64,000 nt of DNA, taken from Cladocopium goreaui. Its lineage: Eukaryota; Sar; Dinophyceae; Suessiales; Symbiodiniaceae. The notes below the pieces were generated by a model. The model had not been told where the DNA came from. It did no database searches and saw nothing but the letters and a program-made list of their open reading frames with translations. The DNA lies in assembly GCA_947184155.2 (NCBI GenBank), contig CAMXCT020001779.1:780956-844955 (forward strand). Reading direction: 5' to 3'. The position numbers and the translations under genes were made by a program. Shown here piece after piece: positions 44,001 to 54,589 of the stretch. Positions within the stretch are counted from its first letter, which is position 1. Each line of letters starts with the position of its first letter.

Positions 44001-44956
44001 CAGACTTCCAAACTTCATAGGCTTCTGACTTCCTTCAATACATTCATTGTTTTTGTCATCTTTCATGCTCCGTTCGACCATCCGCCATATGCTATCCTTC
44101 TCTGCTGCTATGCCACACATCAGATCGCTCAATCTCACGCCACAGTGGTCCTCATTTGCTCGCAACTGGAATGGCCATAGATAATCGAAACATTTCAAAA
44201 AGCTGCGCGCTGTAGCCTGGTTCATGTCCTCCCCAAGTACAATTTCAACCAGTATTTCTGCACGATCCTTCTTCTTCAAGAATGTGTACCCTTCTGATCT
44301 CGCTCTGGCTGATGCTTCTTTCGCATTGTCTTTCCGTTTTCTATTGCCCTCTTTGTGTGCCCTTTGCCTCATCAATTTCATATCTTCTATCTTCGGCATT
44401 TTGAAGCCCTTCTTGCTGCTGGCTTCTTCGAACACTCGATATGCAGCCTTGCTCAGTTTCCTTGTCACGTTTGCTACCTCAATAGGCGTCATAGTCATCG
44501 GCTTCACATCTTCTCTATCTGTTCCTTTGCCTATGAGTACTCTTGCCTCCTTCATCCAGGCTTTCATTGCCACTTGATGATGACCAATGAGATGAGCATC
44601 TTCTGCAGTCAAGGCATCCACTTCATAGCCTGCTCGCGCCAAAGCAAGTGCTTTCCGTGATATGCATCCCTGCTCATAAGATGCTCCATCACCATCAATT
44701 CCGAATGCCTGACTTCTGGATACATTTTTGTCGTCAGTGGTTTCTCAAGGTATGCTAACCACTTCTCGACGCCATCGCCTTCATTCCCAAGCTCCTGCTC
44801 TCCCCATTGAAATCGCACTGGCACTTCAACAAGTTGCTGCTGCAGTTCAGCGTTGACTGGCTTCAGCATGAACCATCCATCAGCGTATCGTATGTTGCTT
44901 GAGCTTTCTCTACCTGTTGAAAAGGCAATTCGAAAAGAGGTGAACAGGTCTTTCAC
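41010..44956 (-). pseudogene. Totivirus-like RNA-dependent RNA polymerase region (endogenous viral element, broken)
   Basis: Successive overlapping minus-strand frames 44609-44956, 43212-44642, 42601-43245, 42316-42600, 41945-42328, 41403-41963 and ~41010-41401 form one diverged polymerase region of about 1300 codons. Before motif A lies SRLLLSMDVLHYSIYAL, the totivirus stretch preceding the palm. Motif A is FDFADMNSQHS (42966-42934), motif B is SLMSGSRG (about 42747-42724), and motif C is KGDDEE (42621-42604). An in-frame TGA (42603-42601) follows immediately, and the same frame resumes with RMMRFIGLSASAIKCL and GSAIRTWSTTVVSSW, matching the conserved region after GDD. At least four frame changes plus this stop show it is not functional. 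Related viruses infect protists and fungi. Confidence 0.85.
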
Positions 44957-45001
44957 TTCCTGCCAGGCATCAGCCAGACCTTGGCTGATGCCATGGCATC
45001 T

Positions 45002-47860
45002 TCATTCCTGAACACCTTCATGGCCATCTTGCTGGCCATCTCCTCCTTGCCCTTGCGCTTGAGCTTGCATCTCCTCCTCATCTTCCTGATCAACACCAGC
45101 AGCACTCGGCTCCTTTGCACGATTGATGCGTGGCTTTGCTGTAGACTGTAGCCTTGGCGGCTTCCTAAAGGAAGCGAAAGGATCAACCTGAAAGCCATAA
45201 AACGTCGCATCGTGCAATTCTGCCGGGTCGTCGACCAGCAAAGGGATCTGTCTTGCATTCCCCGATGCAATCGAATTGATCGTGTCTCTGACCACTCTTG
45301 CATGTTAACTGCTGGTTGTACATGAGCTCGAAGCCGATCTTCCCACCCACCAACGCCGAGTACACCGGCATCGAGAAAGGAAGCATTGAGCCATCCCCAT
45401 TGTAGACTGGCTGCACTGGTTCAAATCCAGCTGGTGGAGGTACCGCTCCAACCGGCCTGTCGTTTGCAAATGAAAAGGCCCTCAACACCAAGACTGACAA
45501 CTGGTTCGGATAGACAGCAGGCAAGACTGGATTCGGAGGATTCTGAGATACTGCTCCCATCAATATGGCATTGAATGCTATCAAGTTCTTCATTGATTTC
45601 GCAAAGCTGTCATCCATGTTTGGAAGTATCGTCAGCATCCCTGAATCCGCCATTCTCTCAACCTTGTCAGGCTGGTAGATCACCAAAGGCTCTCCGGTCA
45701 CAACCTTCGTCGAAGAACTCTTTGGAGTGTGATAGCGCCGCCAAATCGACGCACCACAGCGGCCGCAGCCGCTAATCACCAGCTGCAGCGCCAGCGCTTG
45801 CCGCTCCATCAGCAGCAGCATCACCAGCGCCCGCGCCATCACTTGCCACCTCCGCATCATCAGTGGCGGCACCATCTGTTCTGTGCAGAGCGTCCCACAA
45901 CGCGTGCTGCACGCATCCTAAGTACATCAGAACTTCAGGATCGTTGTCCCATCCAAATCTCCAAGAGATAGCCTTGATGGGCATTGTCACAACCTTCGTC
46001 GTGGATGAAAATGTCTGGACTTCTGCGGTGTTTGCTGGTACGTTCCAGACCTTCTTGAAGATTTTTTTGTCCTTTTCCTGCACATTCTGCAAACATCCGA
46101 TACTTGTTGCTCCACGTTGATCAGCCGCATTGTACAAATCGGCAAACAAGATGTCAGGTGCAGCATTGTTGTTCCTGAAGATCTGTAGCCACCCAACTTC
46201 ATGTGTGCGTACTGCACATGCCATTCCTCTGAATTTCATTGCCAGCTCATCTGCTGCCATAGCTCCTGCTGCTGTCAGCCATGCTCTCCTGTATCCATCA
46301 ACCCTCGGAAGAGATGCTTCTTCTCCAAATTCACGAGACGTCCAGAAAGGCCTCATGGCTGCAAGGATTTGAGACTGATTTGCTGGATCACACAATTGAG
46401 TGGTTCCAAATTTCACGCGAGCAGATGTGATCGATAACGCGGCCGCAGCCGCTTGTCCAGCAAACGCACTGAACACATTGCCTGCGCCCAGCTGATTCAC
46501 TTTCGATGTCATCGATCCTTCTGCTGGTGATACTGTCTCGAACATGCCATTGAACGCCAAAGGGACATCTGAATACAGTGCAGATGAAAATCTCCTCAAG
46601 CTCCACGCAAGAATCCAAAACCATTCCCAGCTGGCAAGTTCCTGCAGTGGATATCTGCTGCAAACACTTTGTCAATCACAGTCAATGATCCATACTTCGA
46701 CACAATTGCATCAGGGCGGATCTTCTCAAGAACATCGATCAGGTGCAGCATCATATCACTTGTCACCTGTTGCATGAATGCTGCCGGCTGAAGTGCTGGT
46801 CCGTCTCTTCCAAGCAGAATCATTCCTGTGAATGGCCTGATCCTCCATAGCCCTGGCACAACGTACCAATTTGCACCTCGATTATAGTTTGCAGTCGTTG
46901 GTCGCCTCTGTGGGAGTGTGCTGCCAATCACACCGCCCAACACTTGGATCTGATCCAGTGATAATCTGTAGTCTATGTCTGTGATCGTGACTGTCACATC
47001 GTTGTCAATCACCGTGCGATTCTGTGCGTCCGGCCAGCCAGGCGGCAGAACAATATTTCCACCAGGCACTGGCATACCAAGATACAAATAAGCAACCAAG
47101 CGCGCATCAAGGCCCAAAGTGTCCGCCGGTTGTGCCGGACAAACTGGTCCAGGAGGAGCGGCGACATTCTGCACTGCTCGGTTGTAAATCGTCACGGTGT
47201 TGTTGAAGTTGCGAGTGGCGGCCCAGGTAGGGCCTGCAAGTCCTTGATCCTGATCAGCGATAGACTCTTCAGCCATGCATGTGAACCACTGAAGCCATAG
47301 CTTTTGCCATAGGCGTAGCGAATACACCTTTGGCTCTGTCCTTGGGAGGATCCGTCGAATGAGGCTTTGCCCGCTGGTTGCACTCCACCCTTCTACGGGT
47401 CCTCCCAAATCAGGGACTATCCTGCGCCAGTCCAAATCCTCGCTTGTGCGTTCCCAGTACTTCAATGCCGAATTCAACGGAATCAGCGGGAAACTGTTGC
47501 ACTGAAAATTCACAACGCCGTCATCTGACCAACGCTCATTATTCCCCCAGGACACGGGGATCACACACCTGAGATCCCAAACCGGGACCCTTGCTGATTG
47601 TGGGTGGAACATTTCCACCCGGCTGTCCCTCTTATGGTCGTGCGAGCCATGCCATCATCAAGCACACACCCGCTCGCCAGATCGCCGAATACCAAGTCAG
47701 CACCATTCGACCAGTCCAAAGAGTTGATCATTGCGTTCAGGTGCCCTTCGTAAATTTCGACCTTCGTGAGCAGTGTCGTGCGCCAAGCCGGTCCCGCCGG
47801 GACATTGCCCGACGGTTCATTCGTAGCTCCGTCTGCTATCAGCGCCATCCCTCTCACCAC
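45002..47860 (-). pseudogene. Totivirus-like capsid protein region (endogenous viral element, broken)
   Basis: Overlapping minus-strand frames 47561-47860, 46596-47618, 45772-46599, 45183-45875 and 45002-45295 make a ~950-codon region directly 5' of the polymerase region. Coding character is strong and the frames change by single indels. Examples are AFNGMFETVSPAEGSMTSKV and RFGWDNDPEVLMYLG. It is large, Ala/Gly/Pro-rich, and ends in an acidic, Gln-rich tail near 45002-45090. Capsid identity is inferred from position and size, since capsid sequences in this group diverge too far to recognise by eye. The first frame opens within about 10 bases of a (GATA)n tract. The original relation of the two genes (overlap or fusion) is obscured by frameshifts. 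Confidence 0.65.
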
Positions 47861-47866
47861 CAGGAA

Positions 47867-47877
47867 TATCTATCTAT

Positions 47878-47909
<32 letters not shown>

Positions 47910-47922
47910 TCTATCTATCTCA
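47867..47922. repeat. (TATC)n/(TTATC)n microsatellite at the viral 5' end
   Basis: TATCTATCTATC, then five TTATC-type pentamers, then TATC again. It separates the viral element from the dispersed repeat at 47926. Confidence 0.9.
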
Positions 47923-47925
47923 TCT

Positions 47926-48090
47926 TCCCAGCTGGCTCTGCGCCCGCCGCTTTAGCGAGCCTACCTTTTCGCGCATCTGCATCTTCTTTCTGCTGACTCT
48001 TTCGCTTCTACTCTGCTCTCCTCTCTGCCTCTGCCCTGCTTTGCTTTTCATCTGTCCATATTTGGTGAAATTTGACTTCTAAAGTTCCTT
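47926..48090. repeat. Dispersed repeat R1, copy 1
   Basis: It shares GCGCCCGCCGCTTTAGCGAG, TTTTCGCGCATCTGCATCT and TTTTCATCTGTCCATATT with 49880-50135. The copy is shorter than the second because a ~60-base block after CCTAC is missing. It lies immediately beyond a TATC tract. Confidence 0.75.
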
Positions 48091-48147
48091 CGATTGTTTA
48101 TTTATGTGGTAAAACAATAATAACTAGATGGCAGAAGTGAAGTCGGG

Positions 48148-48449
48148 GCCCACACTCAACAGACCTTCGACTGTGGCGAGCTCTTGGCTCTTGATGTTAA
48201 TGAGAAGATCCTCTTACACGGCACAGCTTGGGACAACGCCAATTCTATTGTTCGGGAGGCCTTCGGCCATCGAACTTGCGAGAGCGCTTTCTATGGCAAA
48301 TGGAAGTGCAGATTGCTCGTGTGGCGCTGGGTGATTCCTACATTGCAACAGAAACCAAGAAGACATGGTTCATCTGGCACCTATGGTTCTATTGTTGTAG
48401 AGCCTGGCTTGATCAACGGCCATCACAACAAGCAGCAAGTTCATCAATG
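48148..48449 (+). pseudogene. PARP catalytic-domain relic
   Basis: In the plus direction: FDCGELLALDVNEKILLHGT followed by AWDNANSIVREAF and HRTCESAFYG, the PARP signature HGT.. ..I...F. Then, in a second frame, ARVALGDSYIATETKK. Then, back in the first frame, GTYGSIVVEPGLINGHHNKQ and a stop after QVHQ. The segments match successive blocks of the ADP-ribosyltransferase fold, but two frame changes and the missing upstream domains show it is broken. It is the clearest plus-strand coding relic in the window. Confidence 0.7.
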
Positions 48450-48469
48450 ATTCGTGTAGTGTGGTGAAA

Positions 48470-49221
48470 TTAAATGTAAATAATGTATAGTGGTGTAATT
48501 AGTGTTGCGTCATGTCGCGTACTATGTTTGTATTTTTAGCTATCTATCTATCTAATCTAATCGAATCTAATCTAATCTATCAAAGGGCTGGATGAGGGTT
48601 CTTGCTCGTTTGCGGACTATCTCGTTACAAGTGTCCATCTCACGGGCTCGCCTGAACATGTTTGAATCACAGAATCTATCTTATAGATAATAAACAAATG
48701 CCGGAAACGCGACGCGCGACGGATGGAAAATCCGAAGAAGTCGTGTCCTAACGGGTTGGCTCAGCTTTGCGGACTAGCTCAATTGTACGGACTTTCAAAA
48801 CGCTCTCAACTATTTTTCTTTTGAAAAAAAATGAGAAAAAACGCATCAACCCTTGAGATGGGTACATACCATTGAGACGGGCACATAGGCTGTTTTCGTG
48901 GTATTTACAATGTTCGGCGTCAAGTGCTCTTCTGCGGGGTATGTATCCATCTCCGTGATCGGCCAAAAAATAAGAACAAAAAATAAAAACTGAGATGTAA
49001 CTCGAACTTTCGAAAATCCTTTGCAGTTGAGAAAGCCACATCAATATGTGGGAATCCTGCTGGGACAGTTCATGCTGCCACCAAGACTTCCAAAGTCAAA
49101 ATTTGCGCAGTTCGCGATGCGCGATACGCAACGAACGACAAACGATGAATGGCCCTGTCTCAAAGAACAGTTGAGATGGGCACATATCATTGAGAAGGTA
49201 CGGGGATTTGCAAACATCCCT
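48470..49221. other. Spacer with TATC/TAATC tracts
   Basis: 48538-48585 holds TATCTATCTATC then AATCT pentamers. Phrases such as TTGAGATGGGTACATACCAT recur (48852, 49161) in diverged form. No gene seen. Confidence 0.5.
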
Positions 49222-49470
49222 TTGAATCTAATCTAATCTAAACTAAACTTATCTAATCTATCTATCCATCTATCTATCTGTCTAGCCATCTATCTGTCTG
49301 TCTATCTATCTATCTATCTATCTATCTAATTAATCTATGGATCTAATTAATCTATCTCTCTATTTAATCTATCTCTCTATTTAATTTATCTATCTATTTA
49401 ATCTATCTATCTATTTAATCTATCTATCTAATTAATCTATCTATCTATCTATCTGTCTACCTGTCTATCT
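49222..49470. repeat. Compound (CTAT)n/(TAATC)n microsatellite
   Basis: About 250 bases of CTAT, CTAATTAAT and CTATTTAAT words. Same microsatellite family as at 39.4 and 47.87 kb. Confidence 0.9.
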
Positions 49471-49588
49471 GTGGTGCAGTGTCATTCAGTGTAATGTAGT
49501 GTAGTGTAATGTAGTGTGGTGTAGTGGAGTGTGGCGGAGTGTAGTGTAGTGTAGTGGACTGTAGTGTAGTGTAATGTAGTGTAGTGAA
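49471..49588. repeat. GTAGT-type pentamer tract
   Basis: Repeats of TGTAGTG and TGTAATG follow the TATC tract directly. Low complexity, no coding. Confidence 0.8.
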
Positions 49589-49589
49589 G

Positions 49590-49872
49590 CGACATCTGAA
49601 CTTCCAAAAGTGGTCAGAACCCCTAGTGTTCTGAACATTTTGACTTCGAAATGTGCTTCGCGCCACAACGGCATGCACTTTTTCGACATCTGAACCTCCA
49701 AAAGTGGCCGAACCCCTGGTGTTTTTAACATTTTGACTTCGAAATGTGCTTCGCGCCACAACGGCGTGCACTTTTTCGACATCGCAACTGCCAAAAGTGG
49801 TCCGGACCTGGTGTGTTTTGTGCATTTTGACTTCGAAGTGTGCTTTGCGCCACAACGGCGTGCAATTTTTCA
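49590..49872. repeat. Three tandem copies of a 93-94-bp unit
   Basis: Copies start at 49590, 49684 and 49777 with CGACATC. Each contains CCAAAAGTGG, CATTTTGACTTCGAA and GCGCCACAACGGC. Copies are 85-90% alike by eye. Confidence 0.85.
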
Positions 49873-49879
49873 TCTCTCA

Positions 49880-50135
49880 TCTGGCCAGCTTGCTCCGCGC
49901 CCGCCGCTTTAGCGAGCCTACTTTTCGACCCTCCGGAGCCACAAATCATTGGAAAAACACAGTGAATCGCGACTTTCCTACCTTTTCGCGCATCTGCATC
50001 TGCTTTCTTCTGACTCTTTCTCTTCTACTCTTCTTTCTTCTAATCTTTCTCTTCTCTCTGCCTCTTCTGTTCTCTGCTTTTCATCTGTCCATATTGTCGG
50101 AAGTTTGACTTCTAAACTTCCTTCAATTATCATTC
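49880..50135. repeat. Dispersed repeat R1, copy 2
   Basis: Longer copy of the repeat at 47926, with an extra block TTTTCGACCCTCCGGAGCCA and following ~40 bases between the CCTAC and CTACCTTTTCGCG segments. It ends GTTTGACTTCTAAACTTCCT, matching copy 1. Confidence 0.75.
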
Positions 50136-51815
50136 CATAAAGGACATAGAAGGTCACCAGTGGATCTGATGATCATTTCGGAGAAAACCACCTGTACCAG
50201 TACCGCGGTGTTTTGTAGAAATTGGCCTCAAAGTCACAACGGGGCCGATGGGACAATTAGATACAATTAGTCTACGCCCAGCCTTGGACTCACGCACTCT
50301 TCCAAGAGCCGAAGCAAAAATCCCACGAAGAGGAAACACTTTGGAAAGCGCTGAAGCAGCGGACATACCAGCCTGACATCACTTGCTGCAAAGCCGCAAG
50401 AACGGAAAGGGGACATCACTGGTCTCAAAACTGAAGCATTAAAGCCTTCAAATGTGTTTACACACGTGACTTCAAAACTATTGCCTGGCAGGAGAGCCCA
50501 GCAGGGACAGCAGCAGACACGCAACGTTGAAGGCAATGCCTTAACTGAAGCCAAGCCAGTTAGCTGAAAAAGTGAGTCTGTGAGCTAAGCTAGACCGCAT
50601 ATTTTTTCAAATTTGACTGGAGGGAATCGTAGAGCAATCATGCTTCAATGTCATCCATGCGAGGGTGTTGCAGCTGCAACACATGATGCAACATCTACAA
50701 GGAAAGGATCTGTCTGACAAAATGAGGCCTACCGTACACGGATCTACACGGGCTGTTTGAATCAGCCGAAGCAAGCAAAAAATGGATTGATATTTGTCCA
50801 TGATATCATTCATACCATTTCAGCGATCCTTATTTTACATTTGTTTCAGACAGTTACTCAGCTGAAAAGGAACAGCAACAGCATAATAGCCAGGCGCAAG
50901 CACTGGCATGAAAGCTATAGTGAAATCAATGAATGCTTTCATCCAATCCGATTCCACGTACTAGTACAGTAATCACCAGTAATCCAAGAGGTGAACTTTT
51001 TGGCATGCGCATTTGCTGCGATGCAGCCACGGAACCACTTGTCCTGAGCCTACTGATGAGCAGCCATCCAACCTCAAAACAAGCAAAGAGAGAAACACAG
51101 CGTGCAAATGTATGCGAAAATGATCGAAAATGCGAATGTGTGAATTGAAATGATGTCATGGCATCTTGTCCTTTGAATTCTTGACGCATGACTCAGGACA
51201 TCCTAGGGTCTTGGCGTTTTGTTTCAAGTCTGCCGCACAACAATTAATATATTCAAACAGCAGCGGTTTCACACATTGTATCATTCATAGTTGCACAATG
51301 TCCGTTCTGAAATCTCAGCACTGGAACGCGCGTACGGAAGTCAAGAAAGTCCGAAGCGCCCGTGCCTCATGACAAATACTATCCAATACTGAGTAAGCTG
51401 GCTTTCCGCATGGAACAGTAAACACGTCTATAAATCGATTTTCTCAGTGCAGCTTCTAAGTGCTGGGCTTGTTCTGAACTCGACAATGCCTGGCAGCAAA
51501 TCCATCATGACCATGGCCAAGACGAGTGAGGTGGGATAGCGGCCCGCCAAGTGGCCGTGCTCCTGCTGTCGGGCTGCTCCCAGCGGTCGTTAGTTCTCAT
51601 GATCGGCCAATGGCCATGCTAACTCTAGAATTCCAGTGAAGGGGAGGATTTTTCTTACCATTTCTCTTACATCCCCGTTCAGATTGGACCCGAGGGGTTG
51701 GGAGCCCCATTTTGTAGCTACAGAACGGCGTCCCCAAGGTGCCCTTCTTACAAGTTGGCAGAACCCAACGTTCACCGAGGAAGGTTTTTGTTACAAAATG
51801 GCAGTCCAAGCTGAA
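50136..51815. other. Spacer, no gene recognised
   Basis: Frames up to about 95 codons on either strand lack family signatures. Around 51636-51815 there is AATGGCAG-type sequence related to the duplicated block that follows. No RNA gene recognised. Confidence 0.4.
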
Positions 51816-52085
51816 CCCTAGTTACAAAATGAGTCACCGATTTTGCTCGACTCGCATCCGCTCGCATCCGTTGGCTCGATTTGCCCTTTACAGAATGGTG
51901 GGGACTGGGGGTGGCTATACTCGCACTATCCTAGGATCCCTGGGAAGTAACCTGCAACAGCCCGGCCAACCCGAGTCGCGGTTCATTTTTTCCGTTCTTT
52001 TGCGTTCATCCGTCTGTTTTGGCGTGACGCTGTCTGAGTGGCCAAGCTAAACATTAAATACAACGTTGGATGTCATAATCAAAAA
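51816..52085. repeat. Direct repeat D, copy 1 (268 bp)
   Basis: It begins CCCTAGTTACAAAATGAGTC and ends GTTGGATGTCATAATCAAAA. It is matched at a fixed offset of 424 by 52240-52508, with only one or two differences (for example CCTAGGATCC against CTTAGGATCC). Confidence 0.9.
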
Positions 52086-52098
52086 ATATAAATATATC

Positions 52099-52151
<53 letters not shown>

Positions 52152-52239
52152 GTATCTATATATATATGTATATATATATATGTATATATATATATATGTA
52201 TATATATATGTATATATATATATATATATATTATCTGAC
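52086..52239. repeat. TA/TATG microsatellite between the D copies
   Basis: Alternating TATATATATG tracts of about 150 bases. A similar tract (52515-52605) follows copy 2. Confidence 0.9.
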
Positions 52240-52508
52240 CCCTAGTTACAAAATGAGTCACCGATTTTGCTCGACTCGCATCCGCTCGCATCCGTTGGCT
52301 CGATTTGCCCTTTACAGAATGGTGGGGACTGGGGGTGGCTATACTCGCACTATCTTAGGATCCCTGGGAAGTAACCTGCAACAGCCCGGCCAACCCGAGT
52401 CGCGGTTCATTTTTTCCGTTCTTTTGCGTTCATCCGTCTGTTTTGGCGTGACGCTGTCTGAGTGGCCAAGCTAAACATTAAATACAACGTTGGATGTCAT
52501 AATCAAAA
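52240..52508. repeat. Direct repeat D, copy 2
   Basis: Near-identical to 51816-52085. Both copies are followed by TATAAATAT(AT)CGATATATA and a TA tract, so the unit of duplication is the block plus microsatellite. A diverged third trace (ACAGAATGGTCGGGACTGGA) lies at 52804. Confidence 0.9.
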
Positions 52509-54129
52509 CATATAAATATCGATATATATATATATAATAATATATAGATATAAAATAAGATATATATATATATCATATATATATGTATATATATATATAT
52601 ATATTTAAATAGATGTGACTCATCTGGAGCATTCATGACCACTCAGACGCATCAGACTTTTCAAGGCCTCTCCCAAGGCTATGAAATTATTCTGCGATTT
52701 TTTGATTCCATCCAGTTTGTAGGGGCTATAGTTGAGTATTATCCATTTACGCTTTGAATCCATCCAATTTGTAGTGGTTATTGATTAGCCCTCCAGACTC
52801 CGACAGAATGGTCGGGACTGGAGGGTAACAAACTCGCACTTCCAATGCAAAATTCCGGTACCGGGGGGGGGTCCACTTACAAGATGGCAGAACCCAGGGT
52901 CAAAATTTTGCACAAAATGGTAGCCAAAAACCATTCTGTAACGGCCCTGAGGCCTCAGATTTAGTAACAAAAATTTCAACGGGTATTCTCTTACCATTTA
53001 CCATCTTTTGCCAATTTCCCTCTCCAGCTTTCGAATTCGTCCGCTGGGGTTTCCCTCGGTTGATCCTCCCATATCCTCCCCACCGCTTGGCTATGCTTGG
53101 CTCCTCGCTCGATCCTTGTGCCACTGGTGATGGTTTCGGTTCATCGCATGTCGATGGAGCCGCATTGCGCACGGCCGCCTGTCCTCTCTGAACAACTGAT
53201 GCCCGGGGACGATTCGCCACCGTGGATACCATGGCGAGGAACGGCTTCGCCGCGAGGCCGTAAGTTGTTGGATGTTGTTGTTCTCTGTGCAGATCCTTTG
53301 GCCAAGGATGGGGAGACAACGAGGACGATGATGATGATGACGATGATGATGATGATGATGATGTTGCTATTCTTTGTTATTCCTGAATTCCTCAAATCAT
53401 GTTCACGCCTGTCAGCAAAATCCCCAATCCTCAGTAGTTCAATCGTTGGCCGAAACTGCCAGCGCCAACGCACCAACACATGTTTTCTGCTGTGAACTCT
53501 TCAAGAGCACTGTGCGGAAGTGGCAAAACGGAACCTTTTTTTCCGCGAAAAAACACTGCCGGACAAGCGTTTGGCTTGGAATCTGGTGTGAGACTCGCGT
53601 CGGAGAGGCTGGAACCATTGTGACACCTGGAGTGACAAAGTTCAGACATTGAAAGTTTCACATTGTCTATATAATTTTGCAAGCTGCCAAAACATTGCCA
53701 ACATTTTGTCTACGTGGACGTATATAGTTCACACACACATATTATATATATATGTATGTACAATTATATAATGATTATAATACCACTGTATATAACTATG
53801 GGTCTGCACTGTGCATACGAATGTAAAAGTGTATCTCAATGCTATTGAATCAATACATTGAATGCAGTAGTTTTATGCAAAGTACACTTTCGGAAATCCT
53901 TGGAGACGTCGTGCTGCAGAAGATCATCAAGGCGCGACTATCCCACTTGATGCAAGGTCCATCATGGTCCATCATGATCTCCAGGTGAAAGTCCAAGTAA
54001 TCTAAGGCTAAGGTTTCTGAATTCATCTGAATTCTACCAGCTCATACCAGCTCGTATCAGTGTAGTACCCAGTGGTGCCTCAATCCTTTGAAGCTCGTAG
54101 GATCTCATTGGTACAGGCAAGGAACGGGG
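52509..54129. other. Spacer with microsatellites
   Basis: It holds a TA tract (52515-52605) and GAT/GAC triplets (53322-53362). A minus-strand frame 52900-53319 is open (AGEGNWQKMVNGKRIPVEIF) without family match and may be repeat-derived. No gene called. Confidence 0.4.
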
Positions 54130-54480
54130 TCACTCGCCAGAAACCTCGATCGAAACCTGGATGCCCTTCTGCAAATAGGCAATCTCTTCCTTGAACTTCG
54201 CATTATGTCCTGAGGCTTGGAATAGCTTGGAAGCATCTTGGAAGCATCTTGGAAGCATCTTGGAAGCATCTTGGAAGCCTTATCTGGCAGCTTGGACCCA
54301 CATAAATATCATAAATTAGCATCAATTTCATTGAAGGGGGGCGGTGTCTCTTTTTGATTTCGGATGCCTTTGCATCGCCATTGTTCTCAATGCTGCTAGA
54401 GATGGTAAAAGCTTGAAGTGCTGTCAGGTGACTCAAACTTGTATCTGCAAACCTTAGCTGTGACTCCAAAAGATTTGTGG
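54130..54480 (-). CDS. Last two exons of an unrecognised gene
   Basis: Exon 54350-54478 reads LRFADTSLSHLTALQAFTIS and IENNGDAKASEIKK. Exon 54130-54222 reads GHNAKFKEEIAYLQKGIQVS then IEVSGE and a TGA stop. Both are helical and probably coiled. The intervening intron contains a 12-bp CTTGGAAGCATC tandem (about 54223-54280). Confidence 0.5.
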
Positions 54481-54589
54481 CAAAGCTGAAACGTATCAGT
54501 TGCAGTTTCTCTACTGCCAGCTGCCCAAAGATAGATTGTTTGCAGTTCCTTCTATTCTACATAAATTACTTTACTTCGAGTGATCCCCA
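54481..54589. other. Short spacer
   Basis: Nothing recognised. Confidence 0.4.

Larger units (their letters stand above)
39682..47860 (-). mobile_element. Virus-LINE chimeric insertion, 8.2 kb
   Basis: On the minus strand the order is capsid region, polymerase region, LINE 3' part, (GATA)n tail. The left and right ends both abut (GATA)n (39672 side and 47867 side). The virus-LINE junction lies near 40980-41020, where the frame 40604-41401 passes from virus-like to LINE sequence without a stop. This arrangement is expected if target-primed reverse transcription began on LINE RNA and the enzyme switched to viral RNA. The alternative is two separate insertions. Confidence 0.6.

Noticed and set aside
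41374..44660. Several plus-strand open frames of 60-197 codons opposite the polymerase region
   Set aside because: They are antisense to the viral frames, which carry recognised polymerase motifs. The plus frames show only composition-driven Ser/Leu/Pro-rich sequence.
52900..53319. 139-codon minus-strand frame as a gene
   Set aside because: No family, repeated phrases shared with the 51.6-52.9 kb repeat material, and no exon signals. Left as spacer.
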